Source: Streptomyces sp. R21 (GTDB lineage Bacteria > Actinomycetota > Actinomycetes > Streptomycetales > Streptomycetaceae). From it: a stretch of 64,000 nt of DNA. Within the stretch, counting starts at the first letter, position 1. Every line of letters starts with the position of its first letter. The stretch lies in the NCBI RefSeq assembly GCF_041051975.1, contig NZ_CP163435.1:5489001-5553000 (forward strand). Reading direction: 5' to 3'. The position numbers and the translations under genes are program-made. Positions 50,830 to 59,798 of this stretch are shown one piece after another. The notes under the pieces are model-generated. The model was not told where the DNA came from and made no database searches. It was given only the letters and a program-made list of their open reading frames with translations.

Positions 50830-51372
50830 TCAGGCGTTCGCGTCCGGCTTCCAGTCCTGGGCGAGGAGGCCGAGCAGGACCTCGTCCAGGAACTCGCCCA
50901 TCACCCAGGCCGAGGAGCGCAGTACGCCCTCGCGGACGAAGCCGTTGTGCTCGGCGGAGCGGAGCATCGCGGTGTTGTCCGACAGGGTCTCGATCTGCAG
51001 CCGATGCAGGCCGCGTACGACGAAGCCGTAGTGGCACAGCACCGCGACGACGTCGGTGCCGTAGCCCTTGCCGCGGGCGGCCGGACGCAGGCCGAGGCCG
51101 ATGTGCGCGCAGCGGTTGTGGGTGTCGATGCCCCACAGCGTCGCGGTGCCGACCAGGGTGCCGCCGTCCAGCTCCACCACGGAGAACGGGACGCTCCCCT
51201 CGTTCTGGTCGTCCACGACGAGCCGCGGGTCCTTCGTGCCGGGCTTGAGCGGCCGCCATGGCCCGCCTTCGGCCCGCGAGGAGTTGACCACGTCGTCGTA
51301 GAGCTCGGCCCGCAGGATCGGGATGTCGTCCTCGTGACGGGCCCTGAGCCCGACCGTGCTGCCTCTAAGCAT
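50830..51372 (-). CDS. GNAT N-acetyltransferase (RimJ/RimL type)
   Basis: 180 aa. VGLRARHEDDIPILRAELYDD and IGLGLRPAARGKGYGTDVVAVLCHYGF (motif A), then RLQIETLSDNTAMLRSAEHNGFVREGVLR, are typical of RimJ-like acetyltransferases acting on protein N-termini or small amines. It lies next to the remnant XRE gene. Confidence 0.88.
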   Translation of the reverse strand: MLRGSTVGLRARHEDDIPILRAELYDDVVNSSRAEGGPWRPLKPGTKDPRLVVDDQNEGSVPFSVVELDGGTLVGTATLWGIDTHNRCAHIGLGLRPAARGKGYGTDVVAVLCHYGFVVRGLHRLQIETLSDNTAMLRSAEHNGFVREGVLRSSAWVMGEFLDEVLLGLLAQDWKPDANA

Positions 51373-51450
51373 GCAAGCTTCTTATCCGGGCGGACCGGCC
51401 GGCGGCAAGCCGATTAGCGTCCCCCTCGGTGCAGGCAGAGGCAGACGCGC

Positions 51451-51834
51451 TCAGTGCAGACAGAGGCAGAACGGATGGCCCGCCGGGTCCGCGTAGACCC
51501 GCCAGTTGGCCTCCGGGCGGATCTCGTCCGTCCGCTCCAGCAGGGTCGCGCCGAGGGCGAGCGCCCGCTTCTCCTCTCCGTCGAGGTCGTCCACGTCGAA
51601 GTCCAGGTGGAGTTGCTGCGGCCGCTCCTGGCCCGGCCATTCGGGCGGTCGGTAGCCGTCCACCCGCTGGCAGGCCAGCGGTGTCCCCTCGAACCCCTGC
51701 ACCTCGACCCAGTCGGCATCATCGGGGTCCGCGACGACCCGGCCGCCGAGCAACTCCGCGTAGAACTCGGCGAGTCGTACCGGATCGGCGCAGTCCAATG
51801 CGACCGCCTGCAGCTTTCGAATCAATTCCGACAC
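51451..51834 (-). CDS. VOC-family (glyoxalase-like) protein
   Basis: 127 aa. LQAVALDCADPVRLAEFYAELLGG is the first beta-alpha-beta-beta-beta unit, QLHLDFDVDDLDGEEKRALALGA the second, ending YADPAGHPFCLCLH with the metal-binding His. A bleomycin-resistance/dioxygenase-like single-chain enzyme or resistance factor. Start GTG at 51834 chosen because residues before it in the open frame are not part of the fold. Confidence 0.85.
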   Translation of the reverse strand: MSELIRKLQAVALDCADPVRLAEFYAELLGGRVVADPDDADWVEVQGFEGTPLACQRVDGYRPPEWPGQERPQQLHLDFDVDDLDGEEKRALALGATLLERTDEIRPEANWRVYADPAGHPFCLCLH

Positions 51835-51879
51835 TCCGTGGGGAGAGGCCGGTCGCGGCTGTATGTGATCCGAATTGAC

Positions 51880-51960
51880 CGACCTGGTGGTTATTTCTGG
51901 CTTATATTTTAGGTTATTGAACGTAATTACCGAGTTAGTTGAATTCGATGCTTGTCGCAT
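51880..51960 (+). promoter_or_regulatory. AT-rich promoter-like island
   Basis: Unusually A/T-rich for this genome (TATTTTAGGTTATTGAACG and following). TTGAAC, 17 bases, TGAATT resembles a -35/-10 pair pointing toward the tagged two-gene operon about 100 bp downstream. Confidence 0.45.
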
Positions 51961-52052
51961 GAATTGCCGTTACGCTCTGCAGTCCTCGGGCGTCCGGAAT
52001 CAACCGTTCCTGGTGCCCACGACCAAGGGGAAACAGCAGGGGGGATTTTGGC

Positions 52053-52454
52053 ATGGCTACCTTCGATCAGACGGGCCAGACGGTAGGGAATCAGGTCAAC
52101 GCCGAGACGGTGACCGTGAAGGACTTCGGGGGGACCGGAGTGGTGCAGGGGGACGGGTCGGGCGGCGCGGCGTTGCGGGACGCGATCGCCGAACTGCTGG
52201 GTGCGGTGGAGGAGTTGCACCGCGAGAAGGGGATCGACGACGAGACGTACGCGGGGGCGGTCGGCACGTTGCGGGAGGCGCAGCGGGCCGAGGCCGTCGA
52301 GGTGAGCGAGCCGGCCGCCGCGCAGGCCAGGAAGCGGCGGCTCGCCGTGCTGGTCGAGCGGGTCGGAGAGACGCTCGCCGGGGTGAGTGCGCTCGCTCCG
52401 CTCATCGGGCATGTGGAGAGCCTGGTCAAGGTGTTGTCCGGGGGGCAGTCATGA
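52053..52454 (+). CDS. Small helical protein with Q-x-G-Q-x-V-x-x-Q-x-N tag (tagged operon gene 1)
   Basis: 133 aa. Residues 4-19, FDQTGQTVGNQVNAET, match the start of the next gene's product (YDQRGQHVGSQFNADS). The rest is a helical, charged domain (LRDAIAELLGAVEELHREKG, LREAQRAEAVEVSEPAAAQ, LVERVGETLAGVSALAPLIGHVESLV). No signal peptide. AGGGGGG lies upstream of the ATG. The stop overlaps the next start (ATGA). Similar N-terminal tags are found, to my recollection, on proteins associated with STAND or TPR signalling systems in actinomycetes; the biochemical role here is unknown. Confidence 0.8.
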   Translation: MATFDQTGQTVGNQVNAETVTVKDFGGTGVVQGDGSGGAALRDAIAELLGAVEELHREKGIDDETYAGAVGTLREAQRAEAVEVSEPAAAQARKRRLAVLVERVGETLAGVSALAPLIGHVESLVKVLSGGQS

Positions 52455-53863
52455 CCAGTTACGACCAGCGGGGACAGCACGTCGGCAGCCAGTTCAACGC
52501 GGACAGTATCGGGCTCACCTTCAACTTCCCCAAGGACGAGAACCACCGCTACCTCGGCATCCAGGCGCTGCAGGCCCGGCTGTACCCGGAGGCCGAGGCC
52601 CGGTTCAGGAAGGCGATCGAGCTGGGCGACGCGGACGGCGACCTCCGCTATTACCTCGCCCTCGCCATGCTGGCGGGCCGCACCCCGCGCACCGTCGACG
52701 GGCCCACGATCCGTTCCATCGAGGAGCAGCTCCAGGCGGCGGTGCGCGCACCCGGCGCCCGCCCGCACGCCTACGCGCTGTGGGCCGTCATACGCGAGGA
52801 CCACTACGAGGGCCAGGGACGCGCGTACGACCCGCCGACCCCGCACGAGCTGATGGCCTCCGCGCACGACGCCGACGTACGGCACATCATGGAGATCGTC
52901 ACGCTCGTGGAGGCGACCGAGTCCGCTGTGTGGCGGGCCCTCGTCGAGCGCGTCGGGGTGGCGCCGCTGCCGCAGTCGGGCCGTAACCGCGAGCCCCGGG
53001 GGCGCAACACCGAGCGCGCCAGGCTCATGCGGAAGTACTTCACCCCGGTGCCCGATCCGCTGGACGCGAGCACGGACCAGGCGCTGATGCTGGGCGGCGG
53101 CGGTGGCGCCGTGATCGGACTGGTCACGCTGGTCGCCGCGTCCGGCGGTGGCGCGTTCCTCGGCTTCGTGCTGCTGGTCGCGGGCGCGATCGTCGGGGTG
53201 AAGGCGGCGGGCCGCTACCTGGAGAAGAAGAAGGAGTTCGACGCGGCGTGGGAGGCGAGCCATCCGCGGCCTTCCGACGCACAGGTCGCGCAGTGGTTCG
53301 ACGAGGACAAGGCGTTCGTCGCCCAGCACGCCCACCAGCGGCTGAACATCTCCGGCCTGAGGCTGGTGACCCGCCTGGTGCCGCTGTACGGGCAGGACGT
53401 CAACTCCGAGATCCAGGTCGGCGGGGACGGCATCGTCCGTTTCTCCCGCTACCGAGCCGTCCTGGTCGCGATGACCGAGTCCCATCTCAGCGCCTGCCTG
53501 TGCACCTGGGACTTCGTCACCGGTGAACTGCTGGAGGACAAGACGTACGAGTACTACTACCGCGACATCGTCTCCCTCACCACGCACACCAACCACCGGT
53601 CGGGCAACGCCCTGCGCGGCGATCTGAACGAGTCGTCCAGGAACGGCAGGAACAGCCGGCGCTACCAGGTCACGCAGGCCCGTGAGTTCCGGCTGGAGGT
53701 GGCCAGCGGCGGCGGCATCGAAGTCGTCACCCATGTGAGCATCGCCATGGAGGACGGCTCGGAGGAGGCGAACTCCCAGTCGCCCACCATCCCCGAGTCC
53801 GGCGAGGGCGACGCCCTCAAGGCGATCCACGCCCAACTCCGGCTGCGGAAGGGGGAACGCTGA
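52451..53863 (+). CDS. TPR-like, membrane-hairpin protein with N-terminal tag (tagged operon gene 2)
   Basis: 470 aa. The tag (YDQRGQHVGSQFNADS) is at 4-19; a TPR-like stretch (YLGIQALQARLYPEAEARF, RKAIELGDADGDLRYYLALA) covers ~35-100. About residues 211-256 form a Gly-rich double-span hairpin (LGGGGGAVIGLVTLVAAS, GGAFLGFVLLVAGAIVG). The C-terminal ~210 residues look like a soluble beta-rich domain (SEIQVGGDGIVRFSRYRAV). No annotated family is recognised. Translationally coupled to gene 1. A membrane-anchored sensor or scaffold with a small partner is the best reading of the architecture. Confidence 0.83.
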   Translation: MTSYDQRGQHVGSQFNADSIGLTFNFPKDENHRYLGIQALQARLYPEAEARFRKAIELGDADGDLRYYLALAMLAGRTPRTVDGPTIRSIEEQLQAAVRAPGARPHAYALWAVIREDHYEGQGRAYDPPTPHELMASAHDADVRHIMEIVTLVEATESAVWRALVERVGVAPLPQSGRNREPRGRNTERARLMRKYFTPVPDPLDASTDQALMLGGGGGAVIGLVTLVAASGGGAFLGFVLLVAGAIVGVKAAGRYLEKKKEFDAAWEASHPRPSDAQVAQWFDEDKAFVAQHAHQRLNISGLRLVTRLVPLYGQDVNSEIQVGGDGIVRFSRYRAVLVAMTESHLSACLCTWDFVTGELLEDKTYEYYYRDIVSLTTHTNHRSGNALRGDLNESSRNGRNSRRYQVTQAREFRLEVASGGGIEVVTHVSIAMEDGSEEANSQSPTIPESGEGDALKAIHAQLRLRKGER

Positions 53864-53919
53864 CGCCGGTCGCTCCCGGAGGGTGAGCGCTGAGGGTGAC
53901 GGCGTAGCGGGTGCGGTGC

Positions 53920-54516
53920 CTACTTGGTGCTGTCCTGCGTCGTTGCGGCCGTCTGCTGCGCGGCGACGAAGCGGGCGCGGGCGATGTCGGGGTAGCGGAC
54001 CGTGAACAGGATCGGGAGGGCGATGCCGGCGATGGTCAGGGCCGTGCGGGCGGTGCTGTTGTCCGGCTGGTAGTGGTGCAGCAGGGCCGAGCCCACGCCG
54101 GTGACGGTGAAGGCGGCCGCCCACACCGCGGTGATGGCCTTGTTCACGCTGAGGAACAGCGGGCTGTTCCAGTGCTCGGCGGGCACCGTCGTCCGTGCGA
54201 TGCCGAGGGTGAACGGCCTGCCGATCGCCAGCGAGCCCCACGCCGTCAGCGCCAGCCACAGGGAGGACCCGGCGGAGGCGTAGTCCTCCACGAACGCCGA
54301 GTCGGGCGCGGCGCAGGCGACCGTGGTGGCCACGGCGAAGAACAGTGCGGCGCTGATCTCCACGACCTGCGCGTCCCACGCCCGGCCGCCGACACGTTGG
54401 TAGCCGATCAGGGCGACGGCGACGGCGAGGCCCGCGCCGAGCGCGAGGCGGACGTCGACGCTTCCGATGAGGATGCTGACTGCTATCCACGGAAGAAAGC
54501 TGCGCAGGTACTGCAT
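53920..54516 (-). CDS. Conserved membrane protein, PadR-module member (copy 2)
   Basis: 198 aa, about six spans. From MQYLRSFLPW to DIARARF it parallels the protein at 46.4-47.0 kb, with identical blocks such as LALTAWGSLAIGRPFTLGIA and ALLHHYQPDN. In this module no carotenoid oxygenase follows; instead the gene is convergent with the tagged operon. The ATG at 54516 has AGGGGGAC upstream. Function unknown. Confidence 0.85.
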   Translation of the reverse strand: MQYLRSFLPWIAVSILIGSVDVRLALGAGLAVAVALIGYQRVGGRAWDAQVVEISAALFFAVATTVACAAPDSAFVEDYASAGSSLWLALTAWGSLAIGRPFTLGIARTTVPAEHWNSPLFLSVNKAITAVWAAAFTVTGVGSALLHHYQPDNSTARTALTIAGIALPILFTVRYPDIARARFVAAQQTAATTQDSTK

Positions 54517-54568
54517 GGTCTTGTCCCCCTGAGTGCGAGGCCGATCGCCTCGCTTGATGTTCCTGTTC

Positions 54569-54607
54569 TGACATGTCGAAGATAGAAGGTCAGGTAGTGA
54601 CATGTCA
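54569..54607. promoter_or_regulatory. PadR operator candidate, copy 2
   Basis: TGACATGT (54569) and ACATGTCA (54600) at 31-base spacing, as in copy 1, with AAGATAGAA and GGGGTTAGAGTGG blocks also retained. Either PadR might bind both sites. Confidence 0.75.
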
Positions 54608-54638
54608 AGGGTGGAGTATCGGGGTTAGAGTGGGAGCC

Positions 54639-55181
54639 ATGAGCCTTCGCCACGCACTGCTGGGGCTGCTGTCCAACGGACCGGGCAGCGGCTACGACCT
54701 CCTGGGTGCCTTCAAGTCGACCCTGTCGAACGTCTGGCCCGCGACCCAGAGTCAGGTCTACACCGAGCTGACCCGGCTGGCCGACGCGGACCTGATCAGA
54801 GTCGCAGAAGAGGGGCCGCGCGGCAGGAAGACGTACGAGATCACCGCCGACGGCGGCGAGGAGCTGCGGCACTGGCTCCTCGGGGTCGACCCGGACGGCT
54901 ACCGCCGCAACGACATCCTGCTGCGGGTCTTCCTGCTCGGCGCCGTGGAGCCGGACGAGGCGCGGGAGTTCATGCGCCGCCGCGCCGAGATCGCCCGCAT
55001 CCGCAACGCCCAGTTCACGGCGATGGACGAGGCGACGGACTGGGACGACGACACGCTCTCGGTCTACGGGCGGCTCACCCTGGAGTGGGGCAAGCGGTTC
55101 ACGCGGATGCAGGCCGAGTGGAGCGAGTGGGCGGCCGAGCAGATCGCGGCGGCGGCCTCGGGGGAGCGGGCGGACAGCTAG
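54639..55181 (+). CDS. PadR-family transcriptional regulator (copy 2)
   Basis: 180 aa. Near-identical in the winged helix to copy 1 (MSLRHALLGLLSNGPGSGYD shared exactly). Differences cluster after the wing (LADADLIRVAEEGPRG versus LADGGLIRVAAEGPRG; DGGEELRHWLLGVDPDG), and the C-terminus is shorter. Divergent from membrane protein copy 2. Recognition helices look the same, so cross-regulation is expected. Confidence 0.92.
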   Translation: MSLRHALLGLLSNGPGSGYDLLGAFKSTLSNVWPATQSQVYTELTRLADADLIRVAEEGPRGRKTYEITADGGEELRHWLLGVDPDGYRRNDILLRVFLLGAVEPDEAREFMRRRAEIARIRNAQFTAMDEATDWDDDTLSVYGRLTLEWGKRFTRMQAEWSEWAAEQIAAAASGERADS

Positions 55182-55209
55182 AGCCGGCTTGCTTGCCCGG
55201 CTGGCCGGC

Positions 55210-55767
55210 TCAGCTCACGCGGGGAAACCGCGCCTGGAGCGTCCAGATCGCCGGGTTCTCGGCGAGGTCGTCGTGCAGGTCCGTGAGGTCCGCGAGCAGG
55301 TCGTGCAGGAAGTCACGGGCCTCGCGGCGGAGTTCGGAGTGCGAGAAGGTCAGCGGCTCCTCGTCCCGCTGCATCCAGTCGGCCTCGATGTCGACCCATC
55401 CGAAGCGGCGCTCGAAGTGCATGAGGTCGGTCGACTCGGTGAAGTCGAGCTCCGCGTGCTGTGGGCGGGAGGCCCGGCTGCCGCGCGGGTCCTGATCGAG
55501 GTGCTCCACGATGGCACACAGCGCCCACGCGAAGTCGAGCACCGGCACCCATCCCCAGGCTGTGGACAGCTCCCGGTCCGCCTTGGTGTCGGCGAGATAG
55601 ACATCGCCGCAGAACAGGTCGTGGCGGAGGGCGCGGACGTCCGCACGGCGGTAGTCCGTCTGCGGCGGGTCCGGGAAGCGGTTGGAGAGGGCGTAGCCGA
55701 TGTCGAGCACGTAGGTGATGGTGTCACGGGTGCTCAGTCCCTGCGCCGGGCCCGGCGCGCTGTGCAT
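55210..55767 (-). CDS. Conserved hypothetical protein
   Basis: 185 aa. The core from TRDTITYVLDIGYALSNRF to GWVDIEADWMQRDEEPLTF is uniform and acidic/aromatic, with a helical end (REARDFLHDLLADLTDLHDDL). No recognised family. The ATG at 55767 is the first start in the conserved part; ATG at 55791 would add eight residues. Divergent from the M1 peptidase. Confidence 0.65.
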   Translation of the reverse strand: MHSAPGPAQGLSTRDTITYVLDIGYALSNRFPDPPQTDYRRADVRALRHDLFCGDVYLADTKADRELSTAWGWVPVLDFAWALCAIVEHLDQDPRGSRASRPQHAELDFTESTDLMHFERRFGWVDIEADWMQRDEEPLTFSHSELRREARDFLHDLLADLTDLHDDLAENPAIWTLQARFPRVS

Positions 55768-55828
55768 ATGGCCCGAAGCTCGGACGAACATCCGTAGTTC
55801 GGGCAACCGTCCGCATAGGATCACCGAC

Positions 55829-57241
55829 GTGCCCCGATCCTCCGCCGCCGCCCCCTCTGCCCTGGCCCTCACGCTCACCCTGGCCCTCACCGCGTGCGGC
55901 GGCAGCGGTGTGCACGGCACCCCCGGTGCCTCCGGCGTCCGCGATCCGTACTTCCCGAAGGCGGGAAACGGTGGGTACGACGTCACGCACTACGCCCTGA
56001 CCCTCGCCTACGACCCCGAGTCGGAGAAACTCACCGGCAAGGCGGAGATCACGGCGCGCGCCACCCAGGACCTCAGTGCGTTCGACCTCGACCTGAAGGG
56101 GCTGGACGTCGGCGGCGTCACCGTCGAGGGGCGCGGCGCCCGCTGGAACCGCAGCGGCCAGGAGCTGACCGTGCGCCCGCACGACGACCTCGACAAGGGC
56201 GAGACCTTCCGTACGACGGTCCGGTACTCGGGCAAGCCGGTGACGATCACCGACGCGGACGGTTCGCAGGAGGGCTGGCTGCGGACCGCCGACGGCGCCG
56301 TCGGGCTCGGCGAGCCGACCGGGTCCATGACCTGGTTCCCCGGCAATCACCACCCCTCCGACAAGGCGACCTACGACATCACGGTGACCGTGCCCAAGGG
56401 GCTGACGGCCGTCTCGAACGGGGAGCCGACGGGTGAGTCCACCAAGAAGGGCCATGCGACGTTCAGTTGGCACACCGCCCAGCCGATGGCGAGCTATGTC
56501 GCCACGGTCGCGATCGGCACGTACAAGGTGAGCCGCTCGGTGACGAAGGACGGCGTGCCCGTGTATGTCGCCGTCGACCCGACGCAGGCGAAGGCGAGCG
56601 CGAAGGTGCTGGCGAAGATCCCCGAGATCATGGCGTGGGAGAAGCTCAACTTCGGCCCGTACCCCTTCACTTCGACCGGCGCGATCATCGGCGGCCCGGA
56701 CGACGCGGGCTACGCCCTGGAGACCCAGAACCGCCCCTTCTTCCCCGGCGCCACCGACACCGGCACCCTCGTCCACGAACTGGCCCACCAGTGGTACGGC
56801 GACTCGGTCACCCCCAAGAGCTGGCGCGACATGTGGCTGAACGAGGGCTTCGCCACCTACGCCGAGTGGCTGTGGCAGGAGGATCACGGCGGGGACAGCG
56901 CCGACGAGATCTTCAACTCCCTCTACAAGGGCGACTATTACGACGACGCGAAGGACAACGAGGCCATCTGGGCCTTCCCGCCCGGGAAACCCGACAGCGC
57001 CGCGCACATCTCCGACCCGCCCGTCTACGACCGCGGCGCGATGGTCCTCCACAAGATCCGCGAGACCGTCGGCGACGACACGTTCTACGACATCATCCAA
57101 GGCTGGGCCGCCGCCCACCGCCGCGGCAACGCCGACACGGACGACTTCACGGCGTACGTCGAGAAGAAGGCGCCCGGCAAGGACTTCACGGAGATCTGGG
57201 ACGACTGGCTGTACGGGGACGGCAAGCCGGACCGCCCCTGA
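55829..57241 (+). CDS. M1-family zinc aminopeptidase, lipoprotein
   Basis: 470 aa. A lipoprotein signal (lipobox LTAC, Cys about 23) leads to a beta-rich M1 N-domain (VTHYALTLAYDPESEKLTGK). The substrate-recognition area carries GYALETQNRP in place of the GAMEN loop. HELAHQWYG...NEGFATY is the zinc site (HExxH-x18-E, about residue 316). It is short because the C-terminal domains of large aminopeptidases are missing, as in many secreted Streptomyces M1 proteins. GTG at 55829 with TAGGAT seven bases upstream, a possible leaderless start. Confidence 0.9.
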   Translation: MPRSSAAAPSALALTLTLALTACGGSGVHGTPGASGVRDPYFPKAGNGGYDVTHYALTLAYDPESEKLTGKAEITARATQDLSAFDLDLKGLDVGGVTVEGRGARWNRSGQELTVRPHDDLDKGETFRTTVRYSGKPVTITDADGSQEGWLRTADGAVGLGEPTGSMTWFPGNHHPSDKATYDITVTVPKGLTAVSNGEPTGESTKKGHATFSWHTAQPMASYVATVAIGTYKVSRSVTKDGVPVYVAVDPTQAKASAKVLAKIPEIMAWEKLNFGPYPFTSTGAIIGGPDDAGYALETQNRPFFPGATDTGTLVHELAHQWYGDSVTPKSWRDMWLNEGFATYAEWLWQEDHGGDSADEIFNSLYKGDYYDDAKDNEAIWAFPPGKPDSAAHISDPPVYDRGAMVLHKIRETVGDDTFYDIIQGWAAAHRRGNADTDDFTAYVEKKAPGKDFTEIWDDWLYGDGKPDRP

Positions 57242-57277
57242 ACATGAGGCCACCTCTGGTCACCGTGACGAGACGGG

Positions 57278-57342
57278 GACTCGGTACGCCGACAGCGTGG
57301 TCCGGCGTACCGAGTCGCGGACCGGCCAACCGGCCGGTCCGC
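57278..57342. terminator. Double hairpin terminator between M1 and M4 peptidase genes
   Basis: First stem GACTCGGTACGCCG (57278-57291) with 57303-57316; second stem GCGGACCGGCC (57317-57327) with 57332-57342, directly abutting. They lie between convergent genes. Confidence 0.82.
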
Positions 57343-57346
57343 ACCG

Positions 57347-58975
57347 CTAGTTCACGTTGACGCCGCTCCACGCGGCGGCCACGGCCGCCCGCTCCGGGCT
57401 GCTCGCGCCGTACAGGTCGCTCGCCGCCTGGAGGGTGGCGGTGCGGGCGGCCGCGTAGTCGGTGGACGAGGTGAAGTACGTGGTCAGGGCCTTGTACCAG
57501 ATCTGGTCGGCCTTGGCGCGGCCGATGCCGGTGACCGTCGAGCCGTTGGACGTCGGGGAGTTGTAGCTGACCCCGTTGATGGTCTTCGCGCCGCTGCCCT
57601 CGCTCAGCAGGTAGAAGAAGTGGTTGGCGACACCCGATGAGTAGTGCACGTTGAGCCGGCCGACGTTGCGGGACCAGTAGTCGGCGGAGCTGCCGTCCTT
57701 GCTGGGCTTGTCCATGTAGCGCAGGGGCGTGCCGTTGCCGTTGATGTCGATCTTCTCGCCGATGAGGTAGTCACCGGGGTCGGAGGAGTTGTTCGCGAAG
57801 AACTCCACCGAGGTGCCGAAGATGTCGGAGGTGGCCTCGTTCAGGCCGCCGGACTCGCGGGTGTACTTCAGACCCGCGGTGGCCGCCGTGAGCCCGTGGC
57901 TCATCTCGTGGCCGGCGACGTCGAGAGCGGTCAGCGGGTGGTTGTTGGTGATGCCGTCGCCGTAAGTCATGCAGAAGCAGCTGTCGTCCCAGAACGCGTT
58001 GACGTAGGCGCTGCCGTAGTGGACGCGGGAGTAGGCGGCCTTGCCGTCGCCGGCGATGCCGTTGCGGTTGAAGGCGGACTTGTAGAAGTCCCATGTCACG
58101 GCGGCGCCGTAGGCGGCGTCCACGGCGGCGGTCTGGCGGTTGGCCGGGGTGCCGTCGCCCCAGGCGTCGTCCGCGTCGTGGAAGAGGGTGCCCGTGCCGG
58201 ACGTACCGCCATTGAGGTCGTACGTCTTGTGACCGCCGCGGCCGCCGTCGGTCAGGTCGAAGCCGCCGGAGGCGGAGGCGGTGGTGCCCAGGGTCACGCT
58301 GCCGCTGTACTCGCTGGTGCCCGTGCCGGTGTCGATCGCCTGGTAGGAGTAGATCTTCTTGCCGGTGGTGGCGTCGGTGACGACGTGCAGCTCGCTCGGG
58401 GTGCCGTCGTGCTGGAGGCCCTTGACGACGGACTCGTAGGCGAGGACGGGCTTGGCGCCGGCGGCCCAGATCACCTTGCGGGCGGTGGCCGAGGTGGCCT
58501 TGTCGGCGGCGGCGAGCGCGGACTTCTTCGCGGTGGCGGCGGAGACGGCGGCGTCGGTGGACGCCACGGATATCCGGGCCTTCGACGCCTTGTTGACGCC
58601 CTTCAGGTCGCCGCTCTTCGTCACATGCGTGACCAGGTCGCCGCCGAGGACGGGCAGTCCGGCGTACGTCCGCTCGTAGCGGGTGTGGACGGTGCCGTTC
58701 GCGTCCTTGACCACGTCACGGACGACGAGCTTCTCCTGCGCGCCGAGCCCGAGCTCGTGGGCCGTCGAACCGGCGTCCGCCTGAGCGGACTTGATCGCGG
58801 CGGTGCGGGCGGAGGCGCTCAGCGGGACGGCGGAGGCCCCCGCCTTCGGGGTGGGGGAGGCGGTGGCCGAGCCGCTCTGTACGGCGAGGACGACCATCGA
58901 AGCCGACGCGGCGAGGGCGGCGGCGCGCAGCGCGGTCTTGCGCGGGGTACGCGAGGCACGGGACTGCTGGGTCAC
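57347..58975 (-). CDS. Secreted M4-family (thermolysin-like) metallopeptidase
   Basis: 542 aa. Signal peptide (TALRAAALAASASMVVLAVQS...ATA) and a propeptide with FTP and PepSY-like regions (HELGLGAQEKLVVRDVV ... HTRYERTYAGLPVLGGDLV) precede the mature enzyme. HEMSHGLTAATAGLKYTRESG-GLNEATSDI contains the zinc HExxH (about residue 355) and the third Glu ligand. NVHYSSGVANHFFYLL has the catalytic-site His. GTG at 58975 has AAGGAG at good spacing. An extracellular neutral protease, probably growth-phase controlled. Confidence 0.93.
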   Translation of the reverse strand: MTQQSRASRTPRKTALRAAALAASASMVVLAVQSGSATASPTPKAGASAVPLSASARTAAIKSAQADAGSTAHELGLGAQEKLVVRDVVKDANGTVHTRYERTYAGLPVLGGDLVTHVTKSGDLKGVNKASKARISVASTDAAVSAATAKKSALAAADKATSATARKVIWAAGAKPVLAYESVVKGLQHDGTPSELHVVTDATTGKKIYSYQAIDTGTGTSEYSGSVTLGTTASASGGFDLTDGGRGGHKTYDLNGGTSGTGTLFHDADDAWGDGTPANRQTAAVDAAYGAAVTWDFYKSAFNRNGIAGDGKAAYSRVHYGSAYVNAFWDDSCFCMTYGDGITNNHPLTALDVAGHEMSHGLTAATAGLKYTRESGGLNEATSDIFGTSVEFFANNSSDPGDYLIGEKIDINGNGTPLRYMDKPSKDGSSADYWSRNVGRLNVHYSSGVANHFFYLLSEGSGAKTINGVSYNSPTSNGSTVTGIGRAKADQIWYKALTTYFTSSTDYAAARTATLQAASDLYGASSPERAAVAAAWSGVNVN

Positions 58976-59172
58976 TCGAACTCCTTCAGACGAACCACTG
59001 GGGATGAGCCGGCCGGCCTCATGGTTGGGGCACAGCCACCTCACAGATGTGGGGTGTGAGGGTGAAGCCTGAGGGGAAGTGCGAGGAGAGAGTGGCACTG
59101 TGCACCCCCCTTTTGACAGGGGGCCGTCAACTCTTTACGTGTTCGTATCCGAAAGCCGGGCGGTGCCGACCG

Positions 59173-59706
59173 CTATACGGACGCCTTCGGAGTCGCGAGC
59201 GGTTTGCGCAACACCGCGCAGGGGCGGGCCAGTTGGAGGTCTCGGCGGTGGCCGATGACCTCGTAGCCGAGGGTCGTCCAGAAGGCGAGGGCCTTCGGGT
59301 TGTTGTCGAGGACGGCGAGGCGTACGGCGGCCCGGCCCGCGCTGTGGAAGCGGTTCTCGACGAGGGTCGCCAACTCCTTGCCGTAGCCCTTGCGCTGCTC
59401 GTCCGCGGCCACGAGGAGCAGGCCGATCCACGGGTCGGGGTCCGCGGGGTCGGGGTGGTGCTCGAGGGTGATCACGACGCCGACGAGCCGCCCGGCGCTG
59501 CGCGCGAGCAGTACCTGCACGTCCGGGTTCGCCAACTCGTCGGCCAGCGCGGCGGCCACCTGCTCCGGCCGGATGTCGTCCGGGTCCGGGAAGTCCCCGC
59601 TGAGTGCGTGGAAGGCGCGGTTGGAGGCGTAGAGCGCGGTGAGTTCGGTGAGCAGCGGGGCCGGGATGTCGTGGTCGGCGGCGAGGGGGAGGAGATCCAG
59701 ACGCAT
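59173..59706 (-). CDS. GNAT N-acetyltransferase
   Basis: 177 aa. WIGLLLVAADEQRKGYGKELATLVE is the acetyl-CoA motif A and AVRLAVLDNNPKALAFWTTLGYEVIGHR motif B. Substrate unknown; the style resembles small-molecule acetyltransferases. Monocistronic. Confidence 0.85.
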   Translation of the reverse strand: MRLDLLPLAADHDIPAPLLTELTALYASNRAFHALSGDFPDPDDIRPEQVAAALADELANPDVQVLLARSAGRLVGVVITLEHHPDPADPDPWIGLLLVAADEQRKGYGKELATLVENRFHSAGRAAVRLAVLDNNPKALAFWTTLGYEVIGHRRDLQLARPCAVLRKPLATPKASV

Positions 59707-59798
59707 GGGCGGAGGTTAGCCAAAGCCGGGGGAGGGGCCGGGGTGCCTGGCCGGAATTCGGGTGCGGGTCCCGTCGTGGCCTGCGATCGTCTTCCGCT

